Source: CAWALV01 sp963782965
GTDB lineage: Bacteria; Actinomycetota; Actinomycetes; Acidothermales; Acidothermaceae
Length of the DNA stretch: 64,000 nt
Direction: 5' to 3'
Assembly: GCA_963782965.1 (NCBI GenBank)
Contig: CAWALV010000006.1
Span: 372,001-436,000, forward strand
The translations under genes and the position numbers were made by a program. Below are positions 1 through 8,131 of this stretch, piece after piece; position 1 is the first letter of the stretch, and the number at the start of each line of letters is the position of its first letter. The notes under the pieces were generated by a model. The model saw nothing but the letters and a program-made list of their open reading frames with translations. It was not told where the DNA came from and did no database searches.

Positions 1-406
1 GAAGGCGCTCACCGATGCACTCGGCTCGAAGGTGCAGGTGGTCGGCGACGACCTGTTCGTCACCAACCCCGAGCGCATCGCCCGCGGCATCGCAGCCGGC
101 AGCGCCAACGCTTTGCTGGTCAAGCTGAACCAGATCGGCACGCTGACCGAGACGCTGGACGCCGTCGACCTGGCGCACCGCGCAGGCTTCCGCACGATGG
201 TCAGCCACCGATCGGGTGAGACTGAAGACACCACGATCGCCGACGTCGTCGTCGCGACCAACTCCGGACAGATCAAGACCGGCGCGCCGGCCCGCTCGGA
301 GCGCGTCGCGAAGTACAACCAGCTGATGCGGATCGAGGAGGAGTTGGACGACGCCGCGCGCTACGCCGGTGCGTCGTCGTTCCCACGATTCAGCGCCGCG
401 CAGTGA
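1..406 (+). CDS. eno: Enolase, C-terminal part (5' end outside window)
   Basis: Enolase converts 2-phosphoglycerate to phosphoenolpyruvate in glycolysis. Only the last 134 residues are present; the reading frame is open from base 2. The visible part holds the end of the barrel domain: a VGDDLFVTN strand, the LVKLNQIGTLTET segment with the catalytic lysine, the MVSHRSGETED loop with the substrate-binding His-Arg-Ser, and the KTGAPARSERVAKYNQL segment. These are family signatures, so identity is secure. The stop lies 14 bases before the start of the FtsB-like gene on the same strand, as is usual in Actinobacteria. Confidence 0.97.
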   Translation, partial: KALTDALGSKVQVVGDDLFVTNPERIARGIAAGSANALLVKLNQIGTLTETLDAVDLAHRAGFRTMVSHRSGETEDTTIADVVVATNSGQIKTGAPARSERVAKYNQLMRIEEELDDAARYAGASSFPRFSAAQ

Positions 407-419
407 GACCCTGCACCTT

Positions 420-1091
420 GTGAAAGTTCCGCGGCTTCGGTTCGGCGCGATCGCGCCGTCGGGCCCTGGCGCGCGCTCCGACGCCCGGGCCACGCGGGCC
501 GCAGCCAGCGCCGCAGCCCGTGACGAACGGGCCGGACGAGCACCGGGCCGGGCACCTCGCTCGCGTGGACGCCGTGTCGCTTCGGCCGCGTCTGCCGCGG
601 GCACGCCGGCCACGGGCACGTCCGAGGCGACGGGGCGCGGCAAGCGGCTGCGGCGTCCGGCCTTCACCGGTCGGGCCGCCGTGCTCGCCGTCGTCCTCGC
701 CGCCCTTGCCATCGCGCTTGCGGCGCCGCTGCGTTCGTGGCTCGGCCAGCGCGCACAGATCGGCGCCACCCGCGCGGCGGTCACCGCCCAGCAGCAACAC
801 CTGGCGGAGCTGAAGCAGCAGGAGAAGCTGTGGTCGGACCCCGCCTACGTGGCCGACCAGGCGAAGAAGCGCCTGCATCTGGTCGAGCCGGGCCAGGTGC
901 CGTACGTGTCGTTGGCACCGGGGGCCTCCTCGACGCCGAGTGCGCCTGCGAGCGCAGGTGCCGCCCCCGGACCGTGGTACGGCGCGTTGTGGGCGTCGAT
1001 CGAAAGGGCCGGTGCGGCGACGCTGGCTCCCTCACCTGCGGCACCTACGTCTGCGGCACCTACGTCTGCGGCACCGTCGTCGGGCCCGTGA
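420..1091 (+). CDS. FtsB/DivIC-like septum formation initiator
   Basis: This is a 223-residue bitopic protein of the FtsB/DivIC family, which links early and late divisome proteins at the septum. Residues 1-80 are a basic, Ala/Arg-rich cytoplasmic tail. One membrane segment spans about 86-102, followed by a periplasmic coiled coil (about 107-140) and the family segment WSDPAYVADQAKKRLHLVEP. The C-terminus is Ala/Pro/Ser-rich and contains a 15-bp unit repeated three times. An upstream in-frame ATG at 369 lies inside eno, so I chose GTG 420. The stop overlaps the next GTG (GTGA), which implies translational coupling. It corresponds in position to M. tuberculosis Rv1024. Confidence 0.85.
   Translation: MKVPRLRFGAIAPSGPGARSDARATRAAASAAARDERAGRAPGRAPRSRGRRVASAASAAGTPATGTSEATGRGKRLRRPAFTGRAAVLAVVLAALAIALAAPLRSWLGQRAQIGATRAAVTAQQQHLAELKQQEKLWSDPAYVADQAKKRLHLVEPGQVPYVSLAPGASSTPSAPASAGAAPGPWYGALWASIERAGAATLAPSPAAPTSAAPTSAAPSSGP
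1036..1080 (+). repeat. 15-bp tandem repeat x3 at the 3' end of the FtsB-like gene
   Basis: Three consecutive 15-bp units (1036-1050, 1051-1065, 1066-1080) encode Ala-Ala-Pro-Thr-Ser type pentapeptides. The first two units are identical and the third differs near its end. The repeat keeps the reading frame and ends 11 bases before the stop. Confidence 0.9.
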
Positions 1092-1606
1092 CCGAGGCGC
1101 TCGGCTCCGCCGATCGCGCCGCGGTCGCTGCCCAGCTGGGTCGGCCCCCGCGCGGCGCTCGCGCAGTCGCTCATCGCTGCGCGTGTGGTCTGCCCGACGT
1201 CGTCGAGACCGCTCCGCGGCTGGACGACGGTGCACCGTTTCCGACCTTGTACTACCTGAGCTGCCCGCGCGCTGCCTCGGCGGTAGGTCGCCTCGAGGCC
1301 AGTGGCCTGATGCGCGAGATGACGCAGCGGCTGGCCGACGATCCGCGACTCGCAGCTGCGTACGAGGCTGCGCACCGCGACTACATCGCGCGGCGCGACG
1401 CCCTCGAGGTGCTGCCGGGCGAGCCGGGGGTCGGGGGCATGCCGGGCCGGGTGAAATGCCTGCACGCACTCGTTGCGCACTCGCTCGCGGTGGGGCGGGG
1501 CGTGAACCCGCTCGGCGACGAAGCCCTGGACTTGTTGCCGCACTGGGGTGCCAAGGGCCGGTGCGTCGAGGTTGTTGCCGAGTCGGGCGGTGCCGACGAT
1601 GCCTAG
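1088..1606 (+). CDS. DUF501 domain-containing protein
   Basis: This 172-residue protein matches the DUF501 family, which is conserved in Actinobacteria between the FtsB-like protein and Ppx. The biochemical role is not established. Visible family features are the FPTLYYLSCP segment near residue 55 and a GRVKCLHALVAHSLA helix near residue 120, followed by a GVNPLGDE loop. The start is GTG 1088, which overlaps the upstream stop; its own stop overlaps the ATG of the next gene. The three genes therefore look like one operon. Family membership is clear, function is not. Confidence 0.85.
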   Translation: MTEALGSADRAAVAAQLGRPPRGARAVAHRCACGLPDVVETAPRLDDGAPFPTLYYLSCPRAASAVGRLEASGLMREMTQRLADDPRLAAAYEAAHRDYIARRDALEVLPGEPGVGGMPGRVKCLHALVAHSLAVGRGVNPLGDEALDLLPHWGAKGRCVEVVAESGGADDA

Positions 1607-2534
1607 GGTTGCCGCGATCGACTGCGGGACGAATTCGCTACGACTGCTCATCGCGGACGTCGATGCGATCACCGGGACACTCGTCGACCACGTGCGTGAC
1701 ACGAACATCGTGCGGCTGGGGCAAGGCGTCGACCGCACCCGCCGGTTCTCCGCGGAAGCACTCGACCGCACGTTCACCGTCGCCCGGCAGTACGCGGCGC
1801 GGATCGAGGAGTTCGGCGTCACCGCGGTGCGCTTCGTCGCAACGAGCGCGTCGAGAGACGCAACGAACCGGGAGGAGTTCTTCGACGGTGTGCGGTCGAT
1901 TTTCGGCGTCGAACCGGAGGTGATTTCCGGGGTCGAGGAGGCTGCGCTCTCCTTCGCAGGTGCCACCCACGAGCTGACCCGCAAGGCCGACACCGCGCCG
2001 CCCTATCTCGTCGTCGACATCGGCGGTGGTTCGACCGAGTTCGTGATCGGCAGTGGCACGGTCGACGCCGCGCGGTCGGTCGACGTCGGCTGTGTGCGCC
2101 TCACCGAACGCCACCTGCACGACGACCCGCCACGGCCCGAGCAGGTGGCTGCCGCGCGTGCCGACGTCGTCCAGGCATTGGACGACGTCGAGCAGGCGCT
2201 ACCGCTCGACCGGGCGCGCACTCTGGTCGGCCTGGCCGGGTCGGTCACGACGGTGGCCGGGATCGCGCTGGAGCTCGATCACTACGACCCGGCCCGCATC
2301 CACCATTCGCGGATCGCCGCCGGCGACGTGCGTCGGATTGCTCGGCGGTTGTTGGCGATGACGCGTTCGCAGCGTGCCGCGTTGCCGGTCATGCACGAGG
2401 GGCGCGCCGATGTGATCGGTGCAGGCGCGTTGATCCTCGACGCGATCATGGAGCGGCTTCACTTCGGTGACGTGGTCGTCAGCGAGCACGACATCCTCGA
2501 CGGCATCGCGGCCGGGCTCGCCTCGAGTTCGTGA
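1599..2534 (+). CDS. ppx: Ppx/GppA-family exopolyphosphatase
   Basis: Ppx/GppA enzymes release phosphate from polyphosphate or hydrolyse pppGpp. The 311-residue product has the ASKHA nucleotide-fold signatures: the phosphate-1 loop DCGTNSLRLL at residues 6-15 and the phosphate-2 loop VVDIGGGSTEF near residue 140. It is the short form without the C-terminal HD domain, like the mycobacterial Ppx1/Ppx2 proteins. The ATG overlaps the stop of the DUF501 gene, so it is probably translated from the same message. By position it matches Rv1026 (Ppx2). Substrate preference cannot be read from sequence. Confidence 0.9.
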   Translation: MPRVAAIDCGTNSLRLLIADVDAITGTLVDHVRDTNIVRLGQGVDRTRRFSAEALDRTFTVARQYAARIEEFGVTAVRFVATSASRDATNREEFFDGVRSIFGVEPEVISGVEEAALSFAGATHELTRKADTAPPYLVVDIGGGSTEFVIGSGTVDAARSVDVGCVRLTERHLHDDPPRPEQVAAARADVVQALDDVEQALPLDRARTLVGLAGSVTTVAGIALELDHYDPARIHHSRIAAGDVRRIARRLLAMTRSQRAALPVMHEGRADVIGAGALILDAIMERLHFGDVVVSEHDILDGIAAGLASSS

Positions 2535-2576
2535 CCTCGCCGGCGCCTCGGCGTCCCGCTGGTCTTTCGGCGTCCG

Positions 2577-5222
2577 CTAGGCGGGGAACGCGATGACCTT
2601 CGCGAGGCCGGCTTCCCGCTGGTTGCCGCGTTCGAGGAGCAGTTCGATGCCGGCCGCGGGCACTGGGCGCGCGAAGTAGTACCCCTGACCGAGTTCGCAG
2701 CCGAGCCGTTGGAGCTCGCGGGCTTGCTGCGCCGTCTCGATGCCTTCGGCGAGCGTGACGAGACCGAGCGCTTCACCCAGTTCGATCATCGCCCGCACGA
2801 AGGGTGACCGCTCCTCGTTGCCGCTGATGTCGTCGGTGAAGGTCTTGGCGATCTTGATCATGTCCATGGGCAGCTCGCGCAGCGACGACAGTGAGGCGTA
2901 GCCGGTACCGAAGTCGTCCATCGCGAGCCGTACGCCGAGGCGGTGCAAGGCCTCCAGGGTGCGCAGCACGCTCTGCGACCCTTCGAGCATCAAGCCTTCG
3001 GTGATCTCGAGGATGAGGTTGTTCGGTTCGATCCCGGCCTCGGCCACCGCCGCCTCGACCTGCCACACGAGGTCGGGCTGCGTGAACTGCGCGGGCGAGA
3101 GGTTCACGGCGACGGCGAACGGCGGTTGGCCCCTGCCGGTGTCGGCGCAGCCGCGCCAGCGGCCGACGTGAGCGCACGCGCTGCGAAGCACGAATCGGCC
3201 GATGTCGTTGATGAGGCCTGAGCGCTCGGCCGCCTCGATGAAGGATGCGGGGAAGATGAGGCCTCGTTCTGGGTGCAGCCAGCGCACGAGTGCCTCGGCG
3301 GCGATCACGCGCCCGGTGGGCAGATCGATGATCGGCTGGTAGTGCACCTGGAACTCGCCGCGGTCGGCGGCCCGCTCGAGGTCGGACTTCAGCTGATGGC
3401 GCCGCACGACGTCGGCTCGCATGCTGGGCCGAAACCAGTGGTAGCGACCCTTGCCGTCGGCCTTCGCGATGTACATCGCGAGGTCGGCGTTTCGCAGCAT
3501 CTCGTCGGCCGAATGCACGTTTTCGCTCGTCGCGATACCGATGCTGGCCCGAGTGTGCAGATCGCAACCGTTGACGCTCACCGGCTCGCGCAGTGCGCCG
3601 ATGATGCGTGCGGCAATTCGTTCGGCGGCCTGCGAGGAGAACGTGTCGTTGACGATGACGGCGAACTCGTCGCCGCCGAGCCGCGCGGGTTGGTCCATCG
3701 GCCGTAGGCAGCCGGTGATGCGCTCGGAGACGATTCGCAACAACTGGTCGCCGGCCTCGTGTCCGAGCGTGTCGTTGACGGTCTTGAAGTCGTCGAGGTC
3801 GATGAACAGGACGGCGCACGTACCACTTGCCGCCTCGGCTGCCGTCATGGCGTCGGCCACCCGTTCGGCGAAGAGCGTGCGGTTCGGTAGGCCGGTGAGG
3901 GGGTCATGGAAGGCCAGTTGGGTGAGCCTTTCCTCGAGTTCCCTCAGCTGGCTCAGCGATTGCTCGAGGCGCCCGTTCTCCAGAGCGACGCTCACGTGGT
4001 TGGCCAACGCTTCGAGCAGACGTACGTCTTCTGCCTCGAACGTGGCCGGTTCACCGTGCCTGTCGCCAAGCGCCAGCATGCCGATGGCGCGGATCTCACC
4101 GCGCAGCGGCGCCAGCATCGCGTTGTGAAGTCCTTGCGCGACGAGGTAATCGGCTTCGCTCGCGGGCGCCTCGGGAATCTCCCGGTGGCGTCGCAGCTCC
4201 AGAACCAGGCCGCGCGGTCGGCGTCGCTCGCCGATGACGACCGGCTTGTGAAGCGGCGCCACCTGCTCCCACATCGCGAGTACCGCCGGCTCCGTCACGG
4301 CCTCCATCGCTACCGGCCGTTCGCTGCCGTCGATGCGGATGCGCAGTACCGCACCGCCGTCCGGTGGAGCGATGAGCGCCTCGGCCATCTCGGTCCGGAA
4401 CATCTTGCGTGCTTGCTCGAGCAGCGCCGCGATCGCCTGTTCCAGCTCGGGGTTTTGCGTCAGGATTCGCGTCGACTCGTACAAGAACTCGACGACCTCG
4501 TGCTTTTCGCGCTCACGAATGTAGGCGCGGTACGCCAGGAAGACCGTCACCGCGGGAATCAGCAGGAACCAGGCGGCGCCGGCGCGATAGTCGACCACCG
4601 TCGCCGCGACCAGGCCGATGCTGAGGTTCGTCAGCGACGAGCCGAGCAGCATCAAGAAGGCGTAAGCGAATCTGCGTGGTTCGAGGCGGCGCTCGGAGAG
4701 AGAGATGGCCAGTCCGACGCTCAAGCTGCCGAGCGAGGCGTACACCATGGTCGCGATGACGGCACCCGTCCAGGCGCGGGCGCCGAAGTGGCTGCCGACA
4801 GGCACGATGGCACGCAGCAGCAAGATGGCGACCGAGCTCGTCACGGCGAAGCTCGCCAGGTTGAACGCCGCCTTCAACAACGGGAGCCGGCGCTGGACGA
4901 CGAGTGCGAGCGTGCAGCCGACGAACTGGGCGAGCAACAACTCTCGTGGCGTCGAGAAGAACAAGCCGAGAATGAGCGGTACCTCGCTCATCGAGAACGA
5001 GTGCGCACCGCGCCTGAAGTACAGGTGCACGAGGCAGGTCTCGGCCAGGTAGAACAACGCGGCGAGCAGCCACCACGGCATGTGGAACGTCGCGACCGTA
5101 CCCGTGGTGTGCCACAGCAGCGCGAGTGCGCCGAAGGCAAGCACCACCAGCGTGCCGATGAAGATGCGCAGCCCGCGGGCGCCGCTCGCCCCTCGGCTCG
5201 CTGGTGTGGTCGCCACTGTCAC
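2577..5222 (-). CDS. Membrane-anchored GGDEF-EAL cyclic di-GMP protein
   Basis: This 881-residue bifunctional signalling protein may make and/or degrade cyclic di-GMP. Residues 1-235 contain about seven or eight membrane segments forming a sensory domain. A GAF-like region (about 245-415) follows, with a short coiled linker. The GGDEF domain (about 435-600) has an intact GGDEF at about 516-520, and an RxxD inhibitory site exactly five residues before it. The EAL domain (about 610-865) keeps EALVRW, DDFGTGYASL, AEGIE and the GQGYYFARP end. The Asp normally following the conserved Lys in the KID motif is Ala here (IKIAKTF), so phosphodiesterase activity is uncertain. It converges on ppx. Confidence 0.93.
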   Translation of the reverse strand: MTVATTPASRGASGARGLRIFIGTLVVLAFGALALLWHTTGTVATFHMPWWLLAALFYLAETCLVHLYFRRGAHSFSMSEVPLILGLFFSTPRELLLAQFVGCTLALVVQRRLPLLKAAFNLASFAVTSSVAILLLRAIVPVGSHFGARAWTGAVIATMVYASLGSLSVGLAISLSERRLEPRRFAYAFLMLLGSSLTNLSIGLVAATVVDYRAGAAWFLLIPAVTVFLAYRAYIREREKHEVVEFLYESTRILTQNPELEQAIAALLEQARKMFRTEMAEALIAPPDGGAVLRIRIDGSERPVAMEAVTEPAVLAMWEQVAPLHKPVVIGERRRPRGLVLELRRHREIPEAPASEADYLVAQGLHNAMLAPLRGEIRAIGMLALGDRHGEPATFEAEDVRLLEALANHVSVALENGRLEQSLSQLRELEERLTQLAFHDPLTGLPNRTLFAERVADAMTAAEAASGTCAVLFIDLDDFKTVNDTLGHEAGDQLLRIVSERITGCLRPMDQPARLGGDEFAVIVNDTFSSQAAERIAARIIGALREPVSVNGCDLHTRASIGIATSENVHSADEMLRNADLAMYIAKADGKGRYHWFRPSMRADVVRRHQLKSDLERAADRGEFQVHYQPIIDLPTGRVIAAEALVRWLHPERGLIFPASFIEAAERSGLINDIGRFVLRSACAHVGRWRGCADTGRGQPPFAVAVNLSPAQFTQPDLVWQVEAAVAEAGIEPNNLILEITEGLMLEGSQSVLRTLEALHRLGVRLAMDDFGTGYASLSSLRELPMDMIKIAKTFTDDISGNEERSPFVRAMIELGEALGLVTLAEGIETAQQARELQRLGCELGQGYYFARPVPAAGIELLLERGNQREAGLAKVIAFPA

Positions 5223-5243
5223 GTCAGGTCGCTTCCGTCGTTG

Positions 5244-7001
5244 CTAGTGCCAGGAGTAGGTCGTCCAGGTTGCTGCGGTCCAGGTGGCCCCGGTCCAGGT
5301 CGCGCCGGTCCAGGTCGCGCCGGTCCAGGTCGCGCCGGTCCAGGTCGCCCCGGTCCAGGTCGCCCCGGTCCAGGTCGCGCCGGTCCACGTCGCGCCGGTC
5401 CAGGTGGCGCCGGTCCAGGTCGCCCCGGTCCAGGTCGCCCCGGTCCAGGTCGCCCCGGTCCAGGTCGCCCCGGTCCACGTCGCCCCGGTCCACGTCGCCC
5501 CGGACGGCGTCCTGCTGGCCGGCGCGTTCAGGACGGACCACGACGCCGAGGTGTTCGTAGCCGTCGACATCGGCCACGTCTGGGTGCGGTACTCGGTCGC
5601 GGCGTTGAACACCCACGCCATATTGAGTTCGCCTGCGCCAGCGGTCGCGAACGCGAGGTTCTGCATCCACGAGGCGTGCACGACGAGCGTTGCCTTCGCC
5701 TGGTCGGGCGTCAGGTTCGGGCGCTGCGAGAGGAGCAACGCCACCGCCCCGGATGCCAGTGCCGCGGCCTCCGAGGTGCCGCTGCCGCGCATCAGCGCCG
5801 CCGAGATCGCCGAGGAGTTGCCGTAGCGCTGGTCGATTGCTGAGCCCGGTACCCGAGGGCCGGCGATGTGCATGCCGATCACGCCGAAGTCGGGATTGCG
5901 AGTGCCGTCGCCCTTGTCGGAGAAGCTGGCTGCGACGTCGTCCCATGATGCTTGCTGCGTTCCCGGGTCGACTGCCGCAACGGCGATGACGTACGGGTCG
6001 TTCGCGGGCGCCGTCATTCCGATCTTCCCGTCGTTGCCGGCGGCTGCGACGACGGTGATTCCCGACTTCCACGCGGCTTCGACCGCGGCGTCGAGCGGGT
6101 CCTGGGTGTAGGGCAGCCCGTCACGGGCGCCGAGCGAGAGGTTGAGCACCCTGATGTTCAGGCCCGGATCGTTGCGGTGTTGCACGACCCACTGGATGCC
6201 GGCGATCACGGCTGATTGCATGGTGGCGCCCGACGCGTCGGCGACCTTGACGCTGACGATGTGGGCGTCCGGGGCGACACCGAGATAGTAGGAGCTGTAC
6301 GCCGAGTAAGGGGCGGTGGCGCCCGGGTCCTTGCCGGCGATGAGCCCGGCCATGAACGTGCCGTGCCCGTAGGTGTCGAGACCACGCACCTGGGAGAAGT
6401 AACCGGTCGGCGTGAAGTCAGGACCGTAGAAGACCTTGCCCGGCTCGGCCAGCGCCGGCACCGGTGCCACGCCGGAGTCGATGAGGGCGACGCCGACGCC
6501 GTTGCCGCTGTAGCCCATCTGCCAGTAGGTGGGGGAGCCGATGTCGGTGGCTACGCCGGCCGGTGAGCCGACGTCGGAAGCCGGGTTGTAGCTGGCGCTC
6601 TCGACCTTGGTTGCCGCGTCGACCGTGACCTGCGCGACGTCGTGCGACCGCGTCAACGACGCCACGGCGCCGGCCGGCAGCCAGGCGCTGAAGCCATTCA
6701 CGATGGGCAGCTCGACGCTGATGCGTCCGCCGAGGGAAACCGCGTCCTGCTCGGCCTGGGCGATGTGTCCCGCTGTCGCTTCGACGATGTAGGAGCCGGG
6801 CGCGGAGGTCACCGGCTGCGGCGACGTCGTGGCCGCGCTTGCGATCCCGCCGGCGACCAGCACGCTGGCTGGTAGCGAACAGGCGCAAAGCGCCGCGGCG
6901 CCGATCCGCCATGCTCGCTGATGCCGAACCCAGGTCGCGCCGGGCGCGACAGTGCCGACGCCGCCTCGTGTGATGCGTTCGCCGGTTTCGATGTGCGACA
7001 C
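5244..7001 (-). CDS. Secreted subtilisin-like (S8) serine protease with C-terminal ATWTG repeats
   Basis: This is a 585-residue exported S8 protease. A long N-terminal signal region with a hydrophobic core (about residues 30-55) ends in an Ala-rich cleavage zone. An inhibitor-I9-like propeptide follows, then the catalytic domain with Asp in ALIDSGV, His in GHGTFMAGL, the oxyanion region AAAGNDG and Ser in GTSEAAALASG. The last 80 or so residues are about 16 ATWTG pentapeptides, encoded by 15-bp repeats. I chose the GTG at 7001 because a GGGAGG lies just upstream; a longer in-frame start at 7067 would precede the signal with a Gly/Trp-rich stretch. The substrate is unknown. Confidence 0.93.
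   Translation of the reverse strand: MSHIETGERITRGGVGTVAPGATWVRHQRAWRIGAAALCACSLPASVLVAGGIASAATTSPQPVTSAPGSYIVEATAGHIAQAEQDAVSLGGRISVELPIVNGFSAWLPAGAVASLTRSHDVAQVTVDAATKVESASYNPASDVGSPAGVATDIGSPTYWQMGYSGNGVGVALIDSGVAPVPALAEPGKVFYGPDFTPTGYFSQVRGLDTYGHGTFMAGLIAGKDPGATAPYSAYSSYYLGVAPDAHIVSVKVADASGATMQSAVIAGIQWVVQHRNDPGLNIRVLNLSLGARDGLPYTQDPLDAAVEAAWKSGITVVAAAGNDGKIGMTAPANDPYVIAVAAVDPGTQQASWDDVAASFSDKGDGTRNPDFGVIGMHIAGPRVPGSAIDQRYGNSSAISAALMRGSGTSEAAALASGAVALLLSQRPNLTPDQAKATLVVHASWMQNLAFATAGAGELNMAWVFNAATEYRTQTWPMSTATNTSASWSVLNAPASRTPSGATWTGATWTGATWTGATWTGATWTGATWTGATWTGATWTGATWTGATWTGATWTGATWTGATWTGATWTGATWTAATWTTYSWH
5263..5502 (-). repeat. 15-bp tandem repeat, 16 units, encoding ATWTG pentapeptides
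   Basis: Sixteen contiguous 15-bp units fill 240 bp at the 3' end of the S8 protease gene. Most differ by one or two bases, mainly at degenerate codon positions (cgcgcc against cgcccc, caggt against cacgt). The encoded Thr-Gly-Ala-Thr-Trp motif is almost invariant, except in the terminal unit, which reads Ala-Ala. Because the period is a multiple of three, copy-number change would not break the frame. Open frames on the opposite strand here are artefacts of the repeat. Confidence 0.95.
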
Positions 7002-7224
7002 GGGTCCCCACCCTCCCCATTTACTGCCTGTAGCGGAGCCGCTACGCGCAGTGACCCTCAGTGTCACAGTCGGCGAGGCGCCCGGCTATCAGCCGAGCAG
7101 CCAGCCACGGTGACCCGAGAGGAGCAGTCGCGCAGGCCGTGTGCGCTCGGCACGCCCGCCGCGGCGTCCGCCGCGCCCGCCCAGCCGTCGCCACCGCTCG
7201 CGCCGCGCCTGCCAGACTTCCCGC

Positions 7225-8121
7225 ATGAGGTCGGTGGCCATGGCCGGTGGCGGGTGGCCCGGCGACCTGGCGACGGCCGCGACCCCGGTCGCCCAGGACC
7301 CCGGGGACGTCGCGCGGCTGGCGTCGTCCTCGCCGGATCTCGCCGAACTGAGTGCGCGCTCCAGCGTGTGCCGGGCCTGCCCCCGATTGGTGCGCTGGCG
7401 CGAGGAGGTGGCGGCGCACAAGCGACGCGCGTTCGCGGACGAGCCGTACTGGGGGCGCCCGATCACCGGGTTCGGCGATCCGTCGGCGCGCATCGTCGTC
7501 GTGGGGTTGGCGCCGGCTGCCCACGGCGGCAACCGAACCGGTCGGGTGTTCACCGGCGATCGCAGTGGCGACTGGCTGTTCGCGGCGTTGCACCGGGCCG
7601 GGCTCGCCAAGCTGCCCACGAGCAGCGACGCCGGTGACGGGCAGCGGCTGGCCGGTGTCCGGATCGTGGCCGCGGTGCGCTGCGCGCCACCCGCCAACAA
7701 GCCGATCCCGCAGGAGCGTGACACGTGCCGCCCGTGGCTGGCGCGCGAGCTGCGGTTGCTGTCGGGGTCCGTGCGGGTGGCCGTCGTCCTGGGCGGGTTC
7801 GCCTGGCAGGCGCTGCTGCCCGTGCTCGCTGACGCCGGCTACCGCATCCCACGGCCGATGCCGCGTTTCGCCCACGGCGCAGCGGTGAACCTCACTCATT
7901 CGGAGAGTGAACCGCTGCGGCTCCTCGGGTGCTACCACCCGAGCCAGCAGAACACCTTCACTGGCAGGCTTACCGAGGCGATGCTGGACGACGTCTTGGA
8001 GTGTGCGACCGGCTACGCGTTACCCGGGCACGATTCGACGGGGCGACATCCGGCGAGGCAAGATCCGACCGGGCACGATCCGACCGGGCAAGATCAGACG
8101 GGGACCGATCAGACGAGATAG
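7225..8121 (+). CDS. Uracil-DNA glycosylase, UdgB/type 5 family
   Basis: The enzyme excises uracil, and in this family also other deaminated bases, from DNA. The 298-residue product has a cysteine pair for the Fe-S cluster in CRACPRLVRWREE near residue 50, the motif GLAPAAHGGNRTGRVFTGD near residue 95, ending with the family's Ala instead of a catalytic Asp, and the HPSQQNTFTG motif near residue 240. The last 30 residues are a hydrophilic tail coded by 15-bp repeats. ATG 7225 is used; ATG 7240 is also possible, and an Arg-rich upstream extension is unlikely. The gene is divergent from the S8 protease. Confidence 0.9.
   Translation: MRSVAMAGGGWPGDLATAATPVAQDPGDVARLASSSPDLAELSARSSVCRACPRLVRWREEVAAHKRRAFADEPYWGRPITGFGDPSARIVVVGLAPAAHGGNRTGRVFTGDRSGDWLFAALHRAGLAKLPTSSDAGDGQRLAGVRIVAAVRCAPPANKPIPQERDTCRPWLARELRLLSGSVRVAVVLGGFAWQALLPVLADAGYRIPRPMPRFAHGAAVNLTHSESEPLRLLGCYHPSQQNTFTGRLTEAMLDDVLECATGYALPGHDSTGRHPARQDPTGHDPTGQDQTGTDQTR
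8026..8115 (+). repeat. 15-bp degenerate tandem repeat x6 at the 3' end of the udg gene
   Basis: Six in-frame 15-bp units run from 8026 to 8115 and end just before the stop. The consensus is close to gggcacgatccgacg. They encode degenerate G-x-D-x-T pentapeptides (GHDST, GRHPA, RQDPT, GHDPT, GQDQT, GTDQT). Confidence 0.9.
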
Positions 8122-8131
8122 GTGCAGGCTC

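Noticed and set aside
5204..5826. Long plus-strand frames of APVQV and RSRR repeats opposite the S8 protease
   Set aside because: They arise because the 15-bp repeat has no stop in several frames. The minus-strand reading has the complete protease domain, so the plus frames are artefacts.
3906..5843. 645-residue plus-strand frame
   Set aside because: It opposes the GGDEF-EAL and protease genes, has no domain, and ends in repeat-derived GPGRP sequence.
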